Positions 8,930 through 16,092 of a stretch of 35,267 nucleotides of DNA are shown here, one piece after another. Location: NCBI GenBank assembly GCA_028288625.1, contig JAQBNI010000010.1, forward strand, positions 1-35,267, given 5' to 3'. Position numbers and translations under genes: made by a program. Each line of letters begins with the position of its first letter. Positions within the stretch are counted from its first letter, which is position 1. The notes beneath the pieces are model-generated. The model searched no databases. It had not been told where the DNA came from and was given only the letters and a program-made list of their open reading frames with translations. This DNA comes from Bacteroidota bacterium. Its GTDB lineage: Bacteria > Bacteroidota > Bacteroidia > Chitinophagales > JADIYW01.

Positions 8930-9832
8930 TCAATTTGCATTTTGGAAAGCATCTCTCACTTTATGATAAGGGCATTTCGGAGAGTTTATTAATTTATCCG
9001 GACCGAGATCTTCCAACTCATAACCGCTTGGATATGCTTTATGCTCGAACATTTTTGTGCGGAGATAAGGTGTGTTTCTTGGAAATAAACTTGCCGTAAA
9101 ACTTCTGAAACGCAGAGCTCTTGTTACCATTCCCCGCAGCAAATCATTCGGATTATTATAGTTGAAAGCCTTCAGTAAATGAGGTTCCATGACAGCATGC
9201 AGGAAAGGTCGGATTACATTAAACATAAATTTCGGAATATACCAGCCAAGCATCAGATTTTCAGTGGCTTGTGCCACTTTAAAATTGGCTTCAGAAAAGT
9301 GGAAATGCTGCCGTTCATATTCATCATGGAATTCCCTGAAAGCACTTATGGTCTCCGGAATATCTTTGATATTCATCTTCTCTCCTATTTCCTTCCAGAC
9401 AAAAAATCCTGCAAGCTCTTCGTTGATGGTGAGCTTGCGATAACCGTATTTATTTATCCATGCTGCAGAATCATAAATGAAAGTGCTCAGCACGTATAAA
9501 TAATCTTCGTTTGAAATATTATAATTGGAGTGGATCCAGTTCAATCTTTCTACAGCTTCAATGCCACGTAAATTTTCTAATCCGTTTTCAATAATTTCAC
9601 TCAGAATAAGATCTGTATCGTCATATCTTTTTTGCGAATGATTTTCAAATTCTTTAGTGTCATGTAAAATCTTTGCAATAGAAGGTACCGCAAATGTTTT
9701 ATATAAAGCAAGCTCAAGCGCCCGGTTAAAGTCCCACGGAAATTCATAAAAAACAGAAAGCCGTACAATTTCCCACGCATCCTTTTGCGGATCGAGCGAT
9801 TGTATTTTACGGAGAGTTTTATTGGTACGCAT
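8930..9832 (-). CDS. DUF2236 / MpaB-like oxygenase family protein
   Basis: This 300-residue, mainly helical protein has the features of the DUF2236 family. They are an early RYDDTD motif (about residues 69-74), RLNWIHSNYNISNEDYLYVLSTF (about 99-121), then AWINKYGYRKLTINEELAGFFVWKEIGEKMNI. DUF2236 includes the MpaB oxygenase and the haem b latex-clearing protein, where conserved histidines bind haem. His104 in WIHSNY is a candidate ligand here. No signal peptide is visible, so a cytoplasmic place is likely. The physiological substrate is unknown. The start at 9832 (MRTNKTLRK) is the longest in frame. The stop touches the ceramidase-family stop on the other strand. Confidence 0.75.
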   Translation of the reverse strand: MRTNKTLRKIQSLDPQKDAWEIVRLSVFYEFPWDFNRALELALYKTFAVPSIAKILHDTKEFENHSQKRYDDTDLILSEIIENGLENLRGIEAVERLNWIHSNYNISNEDYLYVLSTFIYDSAAWINKYGYRKLTINEELAGFFVWKEIGEKMNIKDIPETISAFREFHDEYERQHFHFSEANFKVAQATENLMLGWYIPKFMFNVIRPFLHAVMEPHLLKAFNYNNPNDLLRGMVTRALRFRSFTASLFPRNTPYLRTKMFEHKAYPSGYELEDLGPDKLINSPKCPYHKVRDAFQNAN

Positions 9833-9906
9833 CTTTCAATTAAAGTTAGGAAAATTAAACCAAATAGGCACAAACAAGATCTATATCTTCCATGTGGTTA
9901 AAAAAA

Positions 9907-10422
9907 TTATTTTGTAAATGCATACAGCGTCCCGTCAAGATCCACGCCATCTTTGTGCGCATAATTTTTCATTGTTCCTTCGAAAGTATATCCTGCACGC
10001 TCCAGCGCTTTTATAGAAGCAACATTGCCAACAGATGCTGTTGCATAAATTCGCTTCAATTGAAATTTATTTATAAAAAAAGGCGTGACGGTTTGTATGC
10101 ATTGCGTTACAATTCCTTTATTCCAATATTCTTCTCCGAGCCAGTAACCCATCTCCGCAGTATATTTATGAATATCATTTTGGATATCAATCCCAATGCC
10201 TCCGGCAGGTTTGCCGTTATATTCAATGCAAAAATGTGTTTCATGCAAACCCATAATATTTAGTGAGACCCATCTTTCCGCATCATTCTTTGTATATGGA
10301 TGCGGAAACCTTTCACGCAAATACTTTGTAACGTTAGAATTATTAGCGATACGCTGGAGTTCCTGCTTATCTTCTTCGCACCATGGACGAAGTTTGAGTG
10401 ATTCGCTGATAATAATTTCCAT
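9907..10422 (-). CDS. GNAT acetyltransferase, RimJ/RimL type
   Basis: This 171-residue protein has the layout of ribosomal-protein-alanine acetyltransferases and relatives. The N-terminal LKLRPWCEEDKQEL strand-helix is followed by EMGYWLGEEYWNKGIVTQCIQ (about residues 90-110), the acetyl-CoA pyrophosphate loop of the family. It ends with the NVASIKALERAGYTFEG motif (about 131-147). Members acetylate protein N-termini, small amines or antibiotics, and the substrate cannot be read from the sequence. It lies 53 bp downstream of the peroxiredoxin gene on the same strand, with a small GC-rich palindrome between them. Confidence 0.88.
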   Translation of the reverse strand: MEIIISESLKLRPWCEEDKQELQRIANNSNVTKYLRERFPHPYTKNDAERWVSLNIMGLHETHFCIEYNGKPAGGIGIDIQNDIHKYTAEMGYWLGEEYWNKGIVTQCIQTVTPFFINKFQLKRIYATASVGNVASIKALERAGYTFEGTMKNYAHKDGVDLDGTLYAFTK

Positions 10423-10442
10423 GGTGTTTAGGTTAACCCCCG

Positions 10443-10456
10443 ACCCCTAATGGGGT
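10443..10456. repeat. Small GC-rich palindrome ACCCC-TAAT-GGGGT
   Basis: This perfect 5-bp inverted repeat with a TAAT loop is preceded by a second C-run (AACCCCCG). It stands out against the AT-rich 53-bp spacer between the peroxiredoxin and acetyltransferase genes. It looks like the short CCCC/GGGG extragenic palindromes common in Bacteroidota spacers. No T-run follows it on either strand, so a terminator role is weak. Confidence 0.5.
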
Positions 10457-10475
10457 GAGAAACAGGAGTGTTTAA

Positions 10476-11111
10476 TTATTTGTCCGGCTGCGGCGTCATT
10501 CTTAAATACGACTTAATTCGTTTAAAACCTTTTGGAAATTTTGTTTCCGCATCTGCATCGGATATTGCAGGTGCAATGACCACATCTTCTCCCGACTCCC
10601 AGTTTACCGGCGTAGCTACACTATATTTTGCCGTCAATTGCAGTGAATCAATCACACGTAAAATCTCGTTGAAATTTCTTCCTGTGGAAGGAGGATAAGT
10701 GATGGTTGCTTTTACCTTTTTATCAGGACCGATAATGAACACGCTTCTTACCGTAAATTTTTCCGATGCGTTCGGGTGTATCATATCATACAGCATCGCT
10801 ACTTTTTTCTCGGAGTCTGCAATGATCGGAAAGTTCATCGTCACATTTTGTGTTTCTTCTATGTCTTTGATCCAGTCGTGATGCAATTGGATCGGATCAA
10901 CGCTCAGCGCCAGTACTTTTACATTTCGCTTTGCAAATTCATCTTTTAGTTTTGCGGTATAACCGAGTTCGGTTGTACAAACCGGTGTAAAATCTGCGGG
11001 GTGGGAAAATAATACCGCCCAGCTGTTTCCAAGCCATTCATGAAAATGAATTTCGCCTTCTGTTGTGTCTGCAGTGAAGTCCGGAGCTTCGTCGCCTAAT
11101 CGTAATGCCAT
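10476..11111 (-). CDS. 1-Cys peroxiredoxin, Prx6 subfamily
   Basis: This cytosolic thiol peroxidase reduces hydrogen peroxide and organic hydroperoxides. The peroxidatic Cys45 lies in HPADFTPVCTTELG (residues 37-50), the Prx6 form of the PxxxTxxC motif. It is the only cysteine in the 211 residues, so this is a true 1-Cys enzyme that must be recycled by an outside thiol. The long C-terminal domain (about residues 160-211, with VATPVNWESGEDVVIAP) is the Prx6-type dimer and active-site extension. No OxyR-like site or regulator gene is visible beside it. It is transcribed away from the SRPBCC gene across a 129-bp spacer. Confidence 0.95.
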   Translation of the reverse strand: MALRLGDEAPDFTADTTEGEIHFHEWLGNSWAVLFSHPADFTPVCTTELGYTAKLKDEFAKRNVKVLALSVDPIQLHHDWIKDIEETQNVTMNFPIIADSEKKVAMLYDMIHPNASEKFTVRSVFIIGPDKKVKATITYPPSTGRNFNEILRVIDSLQLTAKYSVATPVNWESGEDVVIAPAISDADAETKFPKGFKRIKSYLRMTPQPDK

Positions 11112-11177
11112 AAATTTAATTTTGACTAAGTTAATAATTTTTTATGATGTTCAATCTCTTTAACTTGTCAAACAACC

Positions 11178-11210
11178 TTTGGGAATTTTTTGTTTCTTTA
11201 TGTATCTTTA
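11178..11210 (+). promoter_or_regulatory. Putative promoter of the SRPBCC gene (TTTG-N21-TATCTTTA)
   Basis: TTTG at 11178-11181 and TATCTTTA at 11203-11210 are 21 bp apart. The second matches TAnnTTTG except for the last base. It lies 30 bp before the ATG at 11241. Confidence 0.5.
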
Positions 11211-11240
11211 ATTTTATATGGATGTAGCTAATTTTATCCA

Positions 11241-11711
11241 ATGCCGAATAAATTGAACATATCAGAAAAACAAACCGTACATTTTATCCAGGATTACAAT
11301 GTCCCGGTAAGCAAAGTATTTTCATTCTTTAGTGATCATAACAGGATGGGCGAAGTTTATCCTGCATTTATTCGCCGGATAAAGGACAGCAACGATCCGA
11401 GAAACTGTAACGGTTTAGGATCTGTACGTTTATTAATTACGTTTCCTATATTTTTCCAGGAAACTATTACGCAATACGTTGAATCTTCCCTCATCGAATA
11501 TAAAATCACATCGGTAAGTCCTTTGAAAAATCATATCGGCACTATGAATTTTATCGACCTCGGAAATGGCAAAAGCCGGCTGGATTATACTATTGCATTT
11601 GAAGCGCGCATTCCGAAAACAGGTTTTATCCTAAAAAATTTATTGGAAAAACAAGTTGGGAATGCGATCCGGGAAGTTTCGAAGCGTTTCGATAAAAATC
11701 CAAATTATTAA
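11241..11711 (+). CDS. SRPBCC-fold (START-like) protein
   Basis: The 156 residues fit a helix-grip fold ligand-binding domain of the SRPBCC / polyketide-cyclase group. The start of the fold is VHFIQDYNVPVSKVFSFFSDHNRMGEVYP (about residues 14-42). Beta-strands with GLGSVRLLITFPIFFQETIT and SRLDYTIAFEARIPKTGF follow, then a C-terminal helix (NLLEKQVGNAIREVSKRF). Members bind hydrophobic ligands or act as cyclases, and the ligand here is not predictable. No signal peptide is visible. The next gene (lipoprotein at 11721) starts 9 bp after the stop, so the two form one transcription unit. Confidence 0.8.
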   Translation: MPNKLNISEKQTVHFIQDYNVPVSKVFSFFSDHNRMGEVYPAFIRRIKDSNDPRNCNGLGSVRLLITFPIFFQETITQYVESSLIEYKITSVSPLKNHIGTMNFIDLGNGKSRLDYTIAFEARIPKTGFILKNLLEKQVGNAIREVSKRFDKNPNY

Positions 11712-11720
11712 ATACACACC

Positions 11721-12179
11721 ATGAAAAAATTCATCTTATCACTTCTTGTATTCACAATAATTTTTTCCTGTAAGAAAGATGAATTTGTTCATCCCGATTA
11801 CCTGGTCTTCGGTTCAATCCAGGGAAATTGTCCGAATGGCTGCCGCTTTGTGTATTACCTGGATGCGACAAAACTTTTAGAAGATACTACCGTGAAATAT
11901 ATTTCTGACAAGAACCTGAATGATTTTAAAAAAACGCTTCCCAACGATAAATTCTTACTGGCAAAAGACCTGCTGAATAAAGTCCCTGTAGCACTTACTA
12001 AGACGACCAAAACCATTTTCATTGATCTGAATGCTTCGAGCCCTTCATTGTGGTATGCGGAAATTAAATTAAACGGGAAGGTATACGGCTGGACATTCGA
12101 CAATTCCTTAAGCGGTACGCCTTCGTATCTGAAATCCTTTGCCGACGAAATGATAAAAACGACCGGATTAATACGATAA
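11721..12179 (+). CDS. Small lipoprotein of unknown function
   Basis: This is a 152-residue lipoprotein with a short signal peptide and Cys17 in a lipobox (IFSC), followed by Lys-Lys. The mature part begins with DYLVFGSIQGNCPNGCRFVYYLDA, holding two closely spaced cysteines (CPNGC), and continues as a compact mixed alpha/beta domain. I do not recognise the family. The 9-bp spacing from the SRPBCC gene implies co-expression. The cysteine pair could form a disulfide outside the cytoplasm. Confidence 0.75.
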   Translation: MKKFILSLLVFTIIFSCKKDEFVHPDYLVFGSIQGNCPNGCRFVYYLDATKLLEDTTVKYISDKNLNDFKKTLPNDKFLLAKDLLNKVPVALTKTTKTIFIDLNASSPSLWYAEIKLNGKVYGWTFDNSLSGTPSYLKSFADEMIKTTGLIR

Positions 12180-12284
12180 GTTAAAGTCTGTAATTTTTAA
12201 CATTTCTTTTGTTTTTTTCGCTGATTTCTAATTAAACCTTGCGAAATTCAGATAGTCTATATCAACAACTAAAACAAAATACTC

Positions 12285-13142
12285 ATGAAAAAAATGCTTA
12301 TGACGTCAAAAATGCTTTTGTTAATCGGGGCATTGACATTCGGATTAACATCCTGCACAAAAAAATCGGTTACATCCGATGATACAGAAACCGCAGCCGC
12401 TCAAAATTTAAATGTAGCGGAAATAGAAGATGATAATACACAGATCATGGCTGATGAAGCTGAAGCTAATGGTTCTGTATCGCTGCGAACTTCTTCCGGT
12501 GTTACTTCTTCCAGCGATCTGCTCACTTCGTGCGCAGTCGTAACAAGAGACACGGTTTCTATACCAAGAACAATTACTATTGATTTCGGAACCGGCTGCA
12601 CCAATGCACACGGCACTACACGAAAAGGAAAATTATTGATCACTTATACAGGCAGGTACCGCGACGAAGGAACGGTTGTCCATATTGTTTCCCAGGATTA
12701 TTATGTAAACGATAATAAGGTGGATATCGACAGGACGATTACCAACCAGGGCTTAAATACCGATGGCAATTACGTTTTCGGGATTCATGCAACAAGAACG
12801 GTTACATTCCCGGGCGGAGAAACCAGCAGCAGCACTGTTGATAAGACACGTGAATGGATTGAAGGCGCATCTACTCCAAGAGTATTTGAAGATGATGTTT
12901 ATCGTGTAACCGGAACCGGCACACACACATCAAGGAGAGGGATTTTATATGATGCATCTACAGTAACGCCTTTAATAAGAAAAGTGGATTGCCATGAGTT
13001 TGTTAGTGGAACGGTGAAGATCGTACGCCATGGCAACAATGACAGAACTGCGGTAATTGATTTCGGCGACGGAACGTGCGATGATGAAGCAGTTGTAACG
13101 CTGGATAACGGCAGAACTTTTACGATTGATTTAAGACACTAA
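12285..13142 (+). CDS. Lipoprotein of unknown function with two IDFG-C motifs
   Basis: The 285 residues have a signal peptide and lipobox (LTSC, Cys24), then an acidic low-complexity linker (about 30-70). The mature part is beta-rich. It carries two similar motifs, TIDFGTGCTNAHG (about 98-110) and VIDFGDGTCDDEAV (about 259-272), near the start and end of the domain. Many Bacteroidota genomes encode lipoproteins of this plan, but their function is unknown. The ATG at 12285 is followed by further in-frame ATG codons within the signal peptide. The first was chosen because it adds the lysines of the n-region. A 13-bp hairpin lies 25 bp after the stop. Confidence 0.78.
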   Translation: MKKMLMTSKMLLLIGALTFGLTSCTKKSVTSDDTETAAAQNLNVAEIEDDNTQIMADEAEANGSVSLRTSSGVTSSSDLLTSCAVVTRDTVSIPRTITIDFGTGCTNAHGTTRKGKLLITYTGRYRDEGTVVHIVSQDYYVNDNKVDIDRTITNQGLNTDGNYVFGIHATRTVTFPGGETSSSTVDKTREWIEGASTPRVFEDDVYRVTGTGTHTSRRGILYDASTVTPLIRKVDCHEFVSGTVKIVRHGNNDRTAVIDFGDGTCDDEAVVTLDNGRTFTIDLRH

Positions 13143-13167
13143 TTTAATTTGAGGTTGATAAATAGTG

Positions 13168-13197
13168 AAGGGCTAAGCAATAAATTGCTTAGCCCTT
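13168..13197 (+). terminator. Hairpin terminator after the 12285 lipoprotein
   Basis: A perfect 13-bp stem, AAGGGCTAAGCAA (13168-13180) with TTGCTTAGCCCTT (13185-13197), closes a TAAA loop. It begins 25 bp after the stop codon. No long T-run follows, so it may act as a transcript-end stabiliser as much as an intrinsic terminator. Confidence 0.7.
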
Positions 13198-13271
13198 GCT
13201 GTAAACACGCTATGGAAAAATGAAAAAGGTTTATAATAATTAGTAGTAATAATTTGGCAAGTAACTATTTA

Positions 13272-13361
13272 ATGGCTTATGTTTTTTACGGGGAAACCGG
13301 CTTTGGGGAACATATGCAGGAACTGCCTTTACAACATTCGATGCTGACTGATCGGAATTAA
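13272..13361 (+). CDS. Possible 29-residue small protein
   Basis: An ATG at 13272 opens 29 sense codons ending in TAA at 13359-13361. The composition is protein-like (MAYVFYGETGFGEHM at the start). There is no recognisable domain and no clear promoter. A hairpin lies 10 bp after the stop. It could be a small gene, a leftover of a decayed gene, or chance. Confidence 0.2.
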   Translation: MAYVFYGETGFGEHMQELPLQHSMLTDRN

Positions 13362-13371
13362 ACATCCGGAG

Positions 13372-13389
13372 AAGACGCGATAGCGTCTT
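13372..13389. terminator. Possible bidirectional hairpin in the 13.1-13.5 kb gap
   Basis: AAGACGC-GATA-GCGTCTT is a perfect 7-bp stem. On the minus strand it lies about 100 bp after the stop of the acetyltransferase gene at 13488. On the plus strand it lies just after the possible 29-codon ORF. Only short T-tracts flank it. Confidence 0.35.
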
Positions 13390-13477
13390 TGAAAGAATTA
13401 TAAACATTGGATTTGGGTTTTTATGTGCGACAAATTTATATCAAGTTTATGTAAAGCGCAATAGGCAATTTAAGATA

Positions 13478-13491
13478 TTGACTTAAATCAT
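13478..13491. promoter_or_regulatory. FNR-like box, 13/14 copy (TTGAC-TTAA-ATCAT)
   Basis: This sequence differs from the perfect box at 33386 only in the last base. It overlaps the stop codon (13488-13490) of the minus-strand acetyltransferase gene and no gene start lies nearby. It may be chance, or it may serve an unannotated transcript in the 345-bp gap. Confidence 0.3.
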
Positions 13492-13937
13492 GCTAATTTC
13501 AAATGCTTATACATCTTATAGTGGGGAATTCCCACTTCTACAAACATCTCTCCTTCTATATGGTAGTCCAGCTTCAGGTAAAATTCCCTTGCTGTATCGC
13601 GCGCATGTAATTCTATCAAATCGAAACCCTGTTGCTTTGCATAGCGCTCCGTGAACCGGACCAGCGCCTTTCCTACCCCTGATCTCTGTAATTCAAAATT
13701 TACAGCAACCTGCCGCATTTTTATCCGCGTTTCACTTGTCTTTTGTAATACTACTACACCAATAACACTTTCATTTTGAAGCGCTACAACATGTACATCA
13801 TATTTCTCTGATGCCAGCTGTTCTTCCGTAAAATGCAATCCAAGCGGCTCACGCAATACTTTGTAGCGCAATTCAACAGATTTTTTTTGCTGGGGCGAAT
13901 TAAAATCAACTACCTGTATATCAATATCTTTTATCAT
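13488..13937 (-). CDS. GNAT acetyltransferase, ElaA-like
   Basis: This is a 149-residue single GNAT domain. Typical ElaA-like features are an RYKVLREPLGL start (about residues 24-34), the KMRQVAVNFELQRSGVGKALVRF acetyl-CoA loop (about 73-95), and a C-terminal HARDTAREFYLKLDYHIEGEMFVEVGIPHYKM segment. The substrate is not known. A near-perfect -7 element ends 5 bp before the ATG, suggesting a nearly leaderless mRNA. The 3' end overlaps an FNR-like 14-mer, probably without consequence for this gene. Confidence 0.88.
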   Translation of the reverse strand: MIKDIDIQVVDFNSPQQKKSVELRYKVLREPLGLHFTEEQLASEKYDVHVVALQNESVIGVVVLQKTSETRIKMRQVAVNFELQRSGVGKALVRFTERYAKQQGFDLIELHARDTAREFYLKLDYHIEGEMFVEVGIPHYKMYKHLKLA

Positions 13938-13942
13938 TAAAT

Positions 13943-13950
13943 CAAAATTA
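13943..13950 (-). promoter_or_regulatory. -7 element TAATTTTG for the ElaA-like gene
   Basis: Read on the minus strand, TAATTTTG fits TAnnTTTG exactly. A TTTC lies 18 bp upstream as a weak -33. The element is only 5 bp from the ATG at 13937, so the transcript would be almost leaderless. Confidence 0.5.
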
Positions 13951-13994
13951 CGAAAAATTATTTTTACTGAAAGAGACTTTTTTTTGAAATTTTA

Positions 13995-14026
13995 TTTGGT
14001 TTATAACATAAACTACTTTATATTTG
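13995..14026 (+). promoter_or_regulatory. Promoter of the 14.0-16.0 kb operon (TTTG-N20-TATATTTG)
   Basis: TTTG at 13995-13998 and TATATTTG at 14019-14026 are 20 bp apart, both perfect matches to the Bacteroidota consensus. The element covers the upstream in-frame ATG at 14024, so translation must begin at the ATG at 14045. Confidence 0.75.
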
Positions 14027-14044
14027 CAATATATTTACAAAATC

Positions 14045-14623
14045 ATGGAAGAAAAAAACATCACCGAAAAAGAAAGTTTGTTGATCATCGAGCAGATGAT
14101 CAGCAAATCAAAACAACAGCTGCATGACAGAAGCAAATACTTCTTCATGTGGGGAATTGCAGTATTTCTTTGCGCCATTGCACAATACGTAATGCTGAAA
14201 ATGCTGATGACGCATACACAGAGAGTTTGGCTGCTCATGCCTGTACTCGTGTTAGTGCATATTTTTATTGCTTCAAAGGAATTGAGAAAAGAAAAGGTAG
14301 TCACCTATAATAACAAAGCGATCAGGTCGCTCTGGCTTGCATTGGGGATTTCATTTTTTATACTTGCTATTATGTCGGCAAGGATCTCATTTGATATGCT
14401 TCCGTTTTTAATCCTGTTTTATGGTATAGGTACTTTTACTACCGGAAGGATCATTCAATTTAAACCGTTGGTATTCGGAGGTCTCTCCTGTTTTGTGCTC
14501 TGCATTGCCGTAAATTATATAGATGGCGCGGAGAAGCTGTTGATATTGGCGTTATCCGTTCTGGTGTCTTATATCATTCCTGCAATTTTATTAAAAAGAG
14601 AATTTAAGAACCAGCAGGCATGA
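14045..14623 (+). CDS. Integral membrane protein paired with a winged-helix regulator
   Basis: A short charged N-terminal helix (residues 1-30, with IEQMISKSKQQLHDRSKYF) is followed by about six hydrophobic segments to residue 185 of 192. A basic tail ends the protein. I do not recognise a named family. The start at 14045 is chosen over an in-frame ATG at 14024 because the promoter -7 element overlaps the latter. The stop overlaps the start of the winged-helix gene (ATGA at 14620-14623), so the two are translationally coupled. Membrane partners next to such small regulators often serve as sensors or transporters under their control, which is only inference here. Confidence 0.8.
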   Translation: MEEKNITEKESLLIIEQMISKSKQQLHDRSKYFFMWGIAVFLCAIAQYVMLKMLMTHTQRVWLLMPVLVLVHIFIASKELRKEKVVTYNNKAIRSLWLALGISFFILAIMSARISFDMLPFLILFYGIGTFTTGRIIQFKPLVFGGLSCFVLCIAVNYIDGAEKLLILALSVLVSYIIPAILLKREFKNQQA

Positions 14624-14913
14624 AAGGATTTGCTGAATTAGATCCGTTGTTGCATTCCCAGCTCCGCCTGGCGATCATCTCGCTGCTGGTTGGCGTAAAG
14701 GAAGCCGACTTCAGCTATATACAGGAAGCCACCAATGCTACGAACGGCAACTTAAGTGTGCAGATCTCGAAATTGAAAGACGCTGAATACATCGATGTAA
14801 AAAAGACATTCGAAAATAATTATCCTAAAACAACATGTAAGATCACTAAGAAAGGAATAAAAGCCTTTGAGAAATATGTGAGCGATATTAAAGAATATTT
14901 ATCACCAAAATAA
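14620..14913 (+). CDS. Winged-helix transcriptional regulator (HTH_34 type)
   Basis: This is a 97-residue single-domain DNA-binding protein. LDPLLHSQLRLAIISLLVG (about residues 6-24) forms the first helix. DFSYIQEATNATNGNLSVQISKLKDAEYIDVKK (about 29-61) covers the helix-turn-helix, and the wing follows with TTCKITKKGIKAFEKYV. This layout is the MarR/PadR-like HTH_34 group. It has no ligand domain, so sensing would need a partner. It overlaps the preceding membrane-protein gene by 4 bp and lies 42 bp before the 2TM gene. Likely roles are autoregulation of this operon or control of envelope genes, not shown by any operator that I can see. Confidence 0.88.
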   Translation: MKGFAELDPLLHSQLRLAIISLLVGVKEADFSYIQEATNATNGNLSVQISKLKDAEYIDVKKTFENNYPKTTCKITKKGIKAFEKYVSDIKEYLSPK

Positions 14914-14955
14914 TTTGTAACTTAATTAAACAAATCATCATTAAAACAATTTAAA

Positions 14956-15237
14956 ATGGAAAATTCACCACAAGACAAAGATCAATTATTATGGGAAGAA
15001 GCACGCGAAAGAGTGCGCTTCAAAAGAAAGCTCACCATGTATTTTGTATTCTCTGCATTTTTCTGGATCATCTGGTATTTTACAGGACAGCGAACTTATG
15101 GAGGATATATTCCATGGCCGGCATGGGCAATGCTGGGATGGGGAGTTGGCTTAGTGATGCGTTACGCGCGTATTTCCAAATACTCCACGCGTCATATAGA
15201 AGAAGAATATGAGCGCTTAAAAAATAAAAAAGGATAA
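14956..15237 (+). CDS. 2TM-domain membrane protein
   Basis: The 93 residues match the 2TM domain plan. An amphipathic N-terminal helix (LWEEARERVRFKRKL) is followed by two membrane segments (about residues 27-43 and 52-70) separated by a short loop with aromatic and Pro residues (YGGYIPWPAWAM). A charged C-terminal helix (RHIEEEYERLKNKKG) ends the protein. In Bacteroidota this small domain also occurs fused to sensor kinases and regulators. Its function alone is unknown. The stop and the next start share one base (TAATG at 15235-15239), so it is coupled to the protease-like gene. Confidence 0.85.
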   Translation: MENSPQDKDQLLWEEARERVRFKRKLTMYFVFSAFFWIIWYFTGQRTYGGYIPWPAWAMLGWGVGLVMRYARISKYSTRHIEEEYERLKNKKG

Positions 15238-16040
15238 TGATAAAGGAATACAGGTTTGTTATTATTAATTCTTCCCTGTTATTTGTTATAGCGACCATTC
15301 TTGAAATGACACTTCATGAATGCGCACATTTTATAGCGGCGTGGCAACTCCACGCCGCTAATTTATCTCTTCACCACAATTATGTAAACTACGGTGATGA
15401 AAATTTAACCACTTCAAAAAGGATCATCATTGCATCCGCAGGTCCTTTCATCAGCCTCCTTATCGGAATTGCATTTCAGTTTATTTGCTCACGCATGCAA
15501 CCACGCAATTTATTTTTTTTATTCAATTTGTATATGTCTGTATTCGGGTACATCGGTTTCTTCGGATACCTGATGATCGCGCCGATGTTTGCGGGAGGTG
15601 ATACAGGTTTTGTAATGCGCGCAACAGGCTTCCCGATGTGGTGTATCATTCTTATTGCAATTGCCGGAGGATTTATTTTATATCTCCTCATGAAATCTCT
15701 TACAAAATATTTTGTTGAAATGGGCAGTGAAGAATTAATTATTAATCCCGATCAACGAAAAAAATTTATTCATGCACTTATGCAATATCCATTATACATC
15801 GGGATCATCATCACGACGGTTTTAAACTTACCTGTCCCGGTACTTCTAAGCCTCATTGCGCCCGTTTTCAGTCCTTTTACCCTGATGTGGTCTTATGGCG
15901 ATGCACTGATAAAACCTTACACTTCCCAACACTTCAATAAAAATTTCAAGCAATTAAATTCATTTAGTCCCATGCTTATTTTTGTTTTGTTCGTCGTCAT
16001 CGCCGTTAACAGGTATTTAGTTCACGGGATATATGCCTAG
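15237..16040 (+). CDS. M50-like membrane zinc metalloprotease
   Basis: This is a 267-residue protein with about six membrane segments. The first holds an HECAH sequence (HExxH, about residues 27-31), the zinc and catalytic motif of intramembrane M50-type peptidases. Downstream segments contain ASAGPFISLLIG (about 67-78) and MFAGGDTGFV (about 119-128). The Asp there could be the third zinc ligand. M50 enzymes cut transmembrane regulators such as anti-sigma factors, and small relatives with the DUF3267 layout have unknown substrates. The gene is the last of the 14.0-16.0 kb operon. A perfect 11-bp GC-rich palindrome sits in its coding sequence just after the HExxH codons. Confidence 0.72.
   Translation: MIKEYRFVIINSSLLFVIATILEMTLHECAHFIAAWQLHAANLSLHHNYVNYGDENLTTSKRIIIASAGPFISLLIGIAFQFICSRMQPRNLFFLFNLYMSVFGYIGFFGYLMIAPMFAGGDTGFVMRATGFPMWCIILIAIAGGFILYLLMKSLTKYFVEMGSEELIINPDQRKKFIHALMQYPLYIGIIITTVLNLPVPVLLSLIAPVFSPFTLMWSYGDALIKPYTSQHFNKNFKQLNSFSPMLIFVLFVVIAVNRYLVHGIYA
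15334..15360. repeat. GC-rich perfect palindrome inside the M50-like gene
   Basis: TAGCGGCGTGG (15334-15344) and CCACGCCGCTA (15350-15360) form a perfect 11-bp inverted repeat with a CAACT loop. It is far more GC-rich than the surrounding coding sequence. It encodes the residues right after the HECAH motif and keeps the frame open. Confidence 0.8.
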
Positions 16041-16092
16041 CCATTTTGTAAAATTTAATGGAAATAGAGAAAATCCCAATTATTTCTTACAT

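Larger units (their letters stand above)
13143..13487. other. 345-bp intergenic region between convergent genes
   Basis: It holds a strong hairpin at 13168-13197, a possible 29-codon ORF at 13272-13361, a second hairpin at 13372-13389, and most of an FNR-like box at 13478-13491 that runs into the stop codon of the acetyltransferase gene. Nothing resembles a tRNA or a known structured RNA. It is unusually long for a spacer between two gene ends in this otherwise compact window. Confidence 0.6.

Noticed and set aside
13126-13139. TTGAT-TTAA-GACAC, 12 of 14 bases like the FNR box
   Set aside because: It lies in the last codons of the 12285 lipoprotein gene (IDLRH), has one broken half-site and no gene start nearby.
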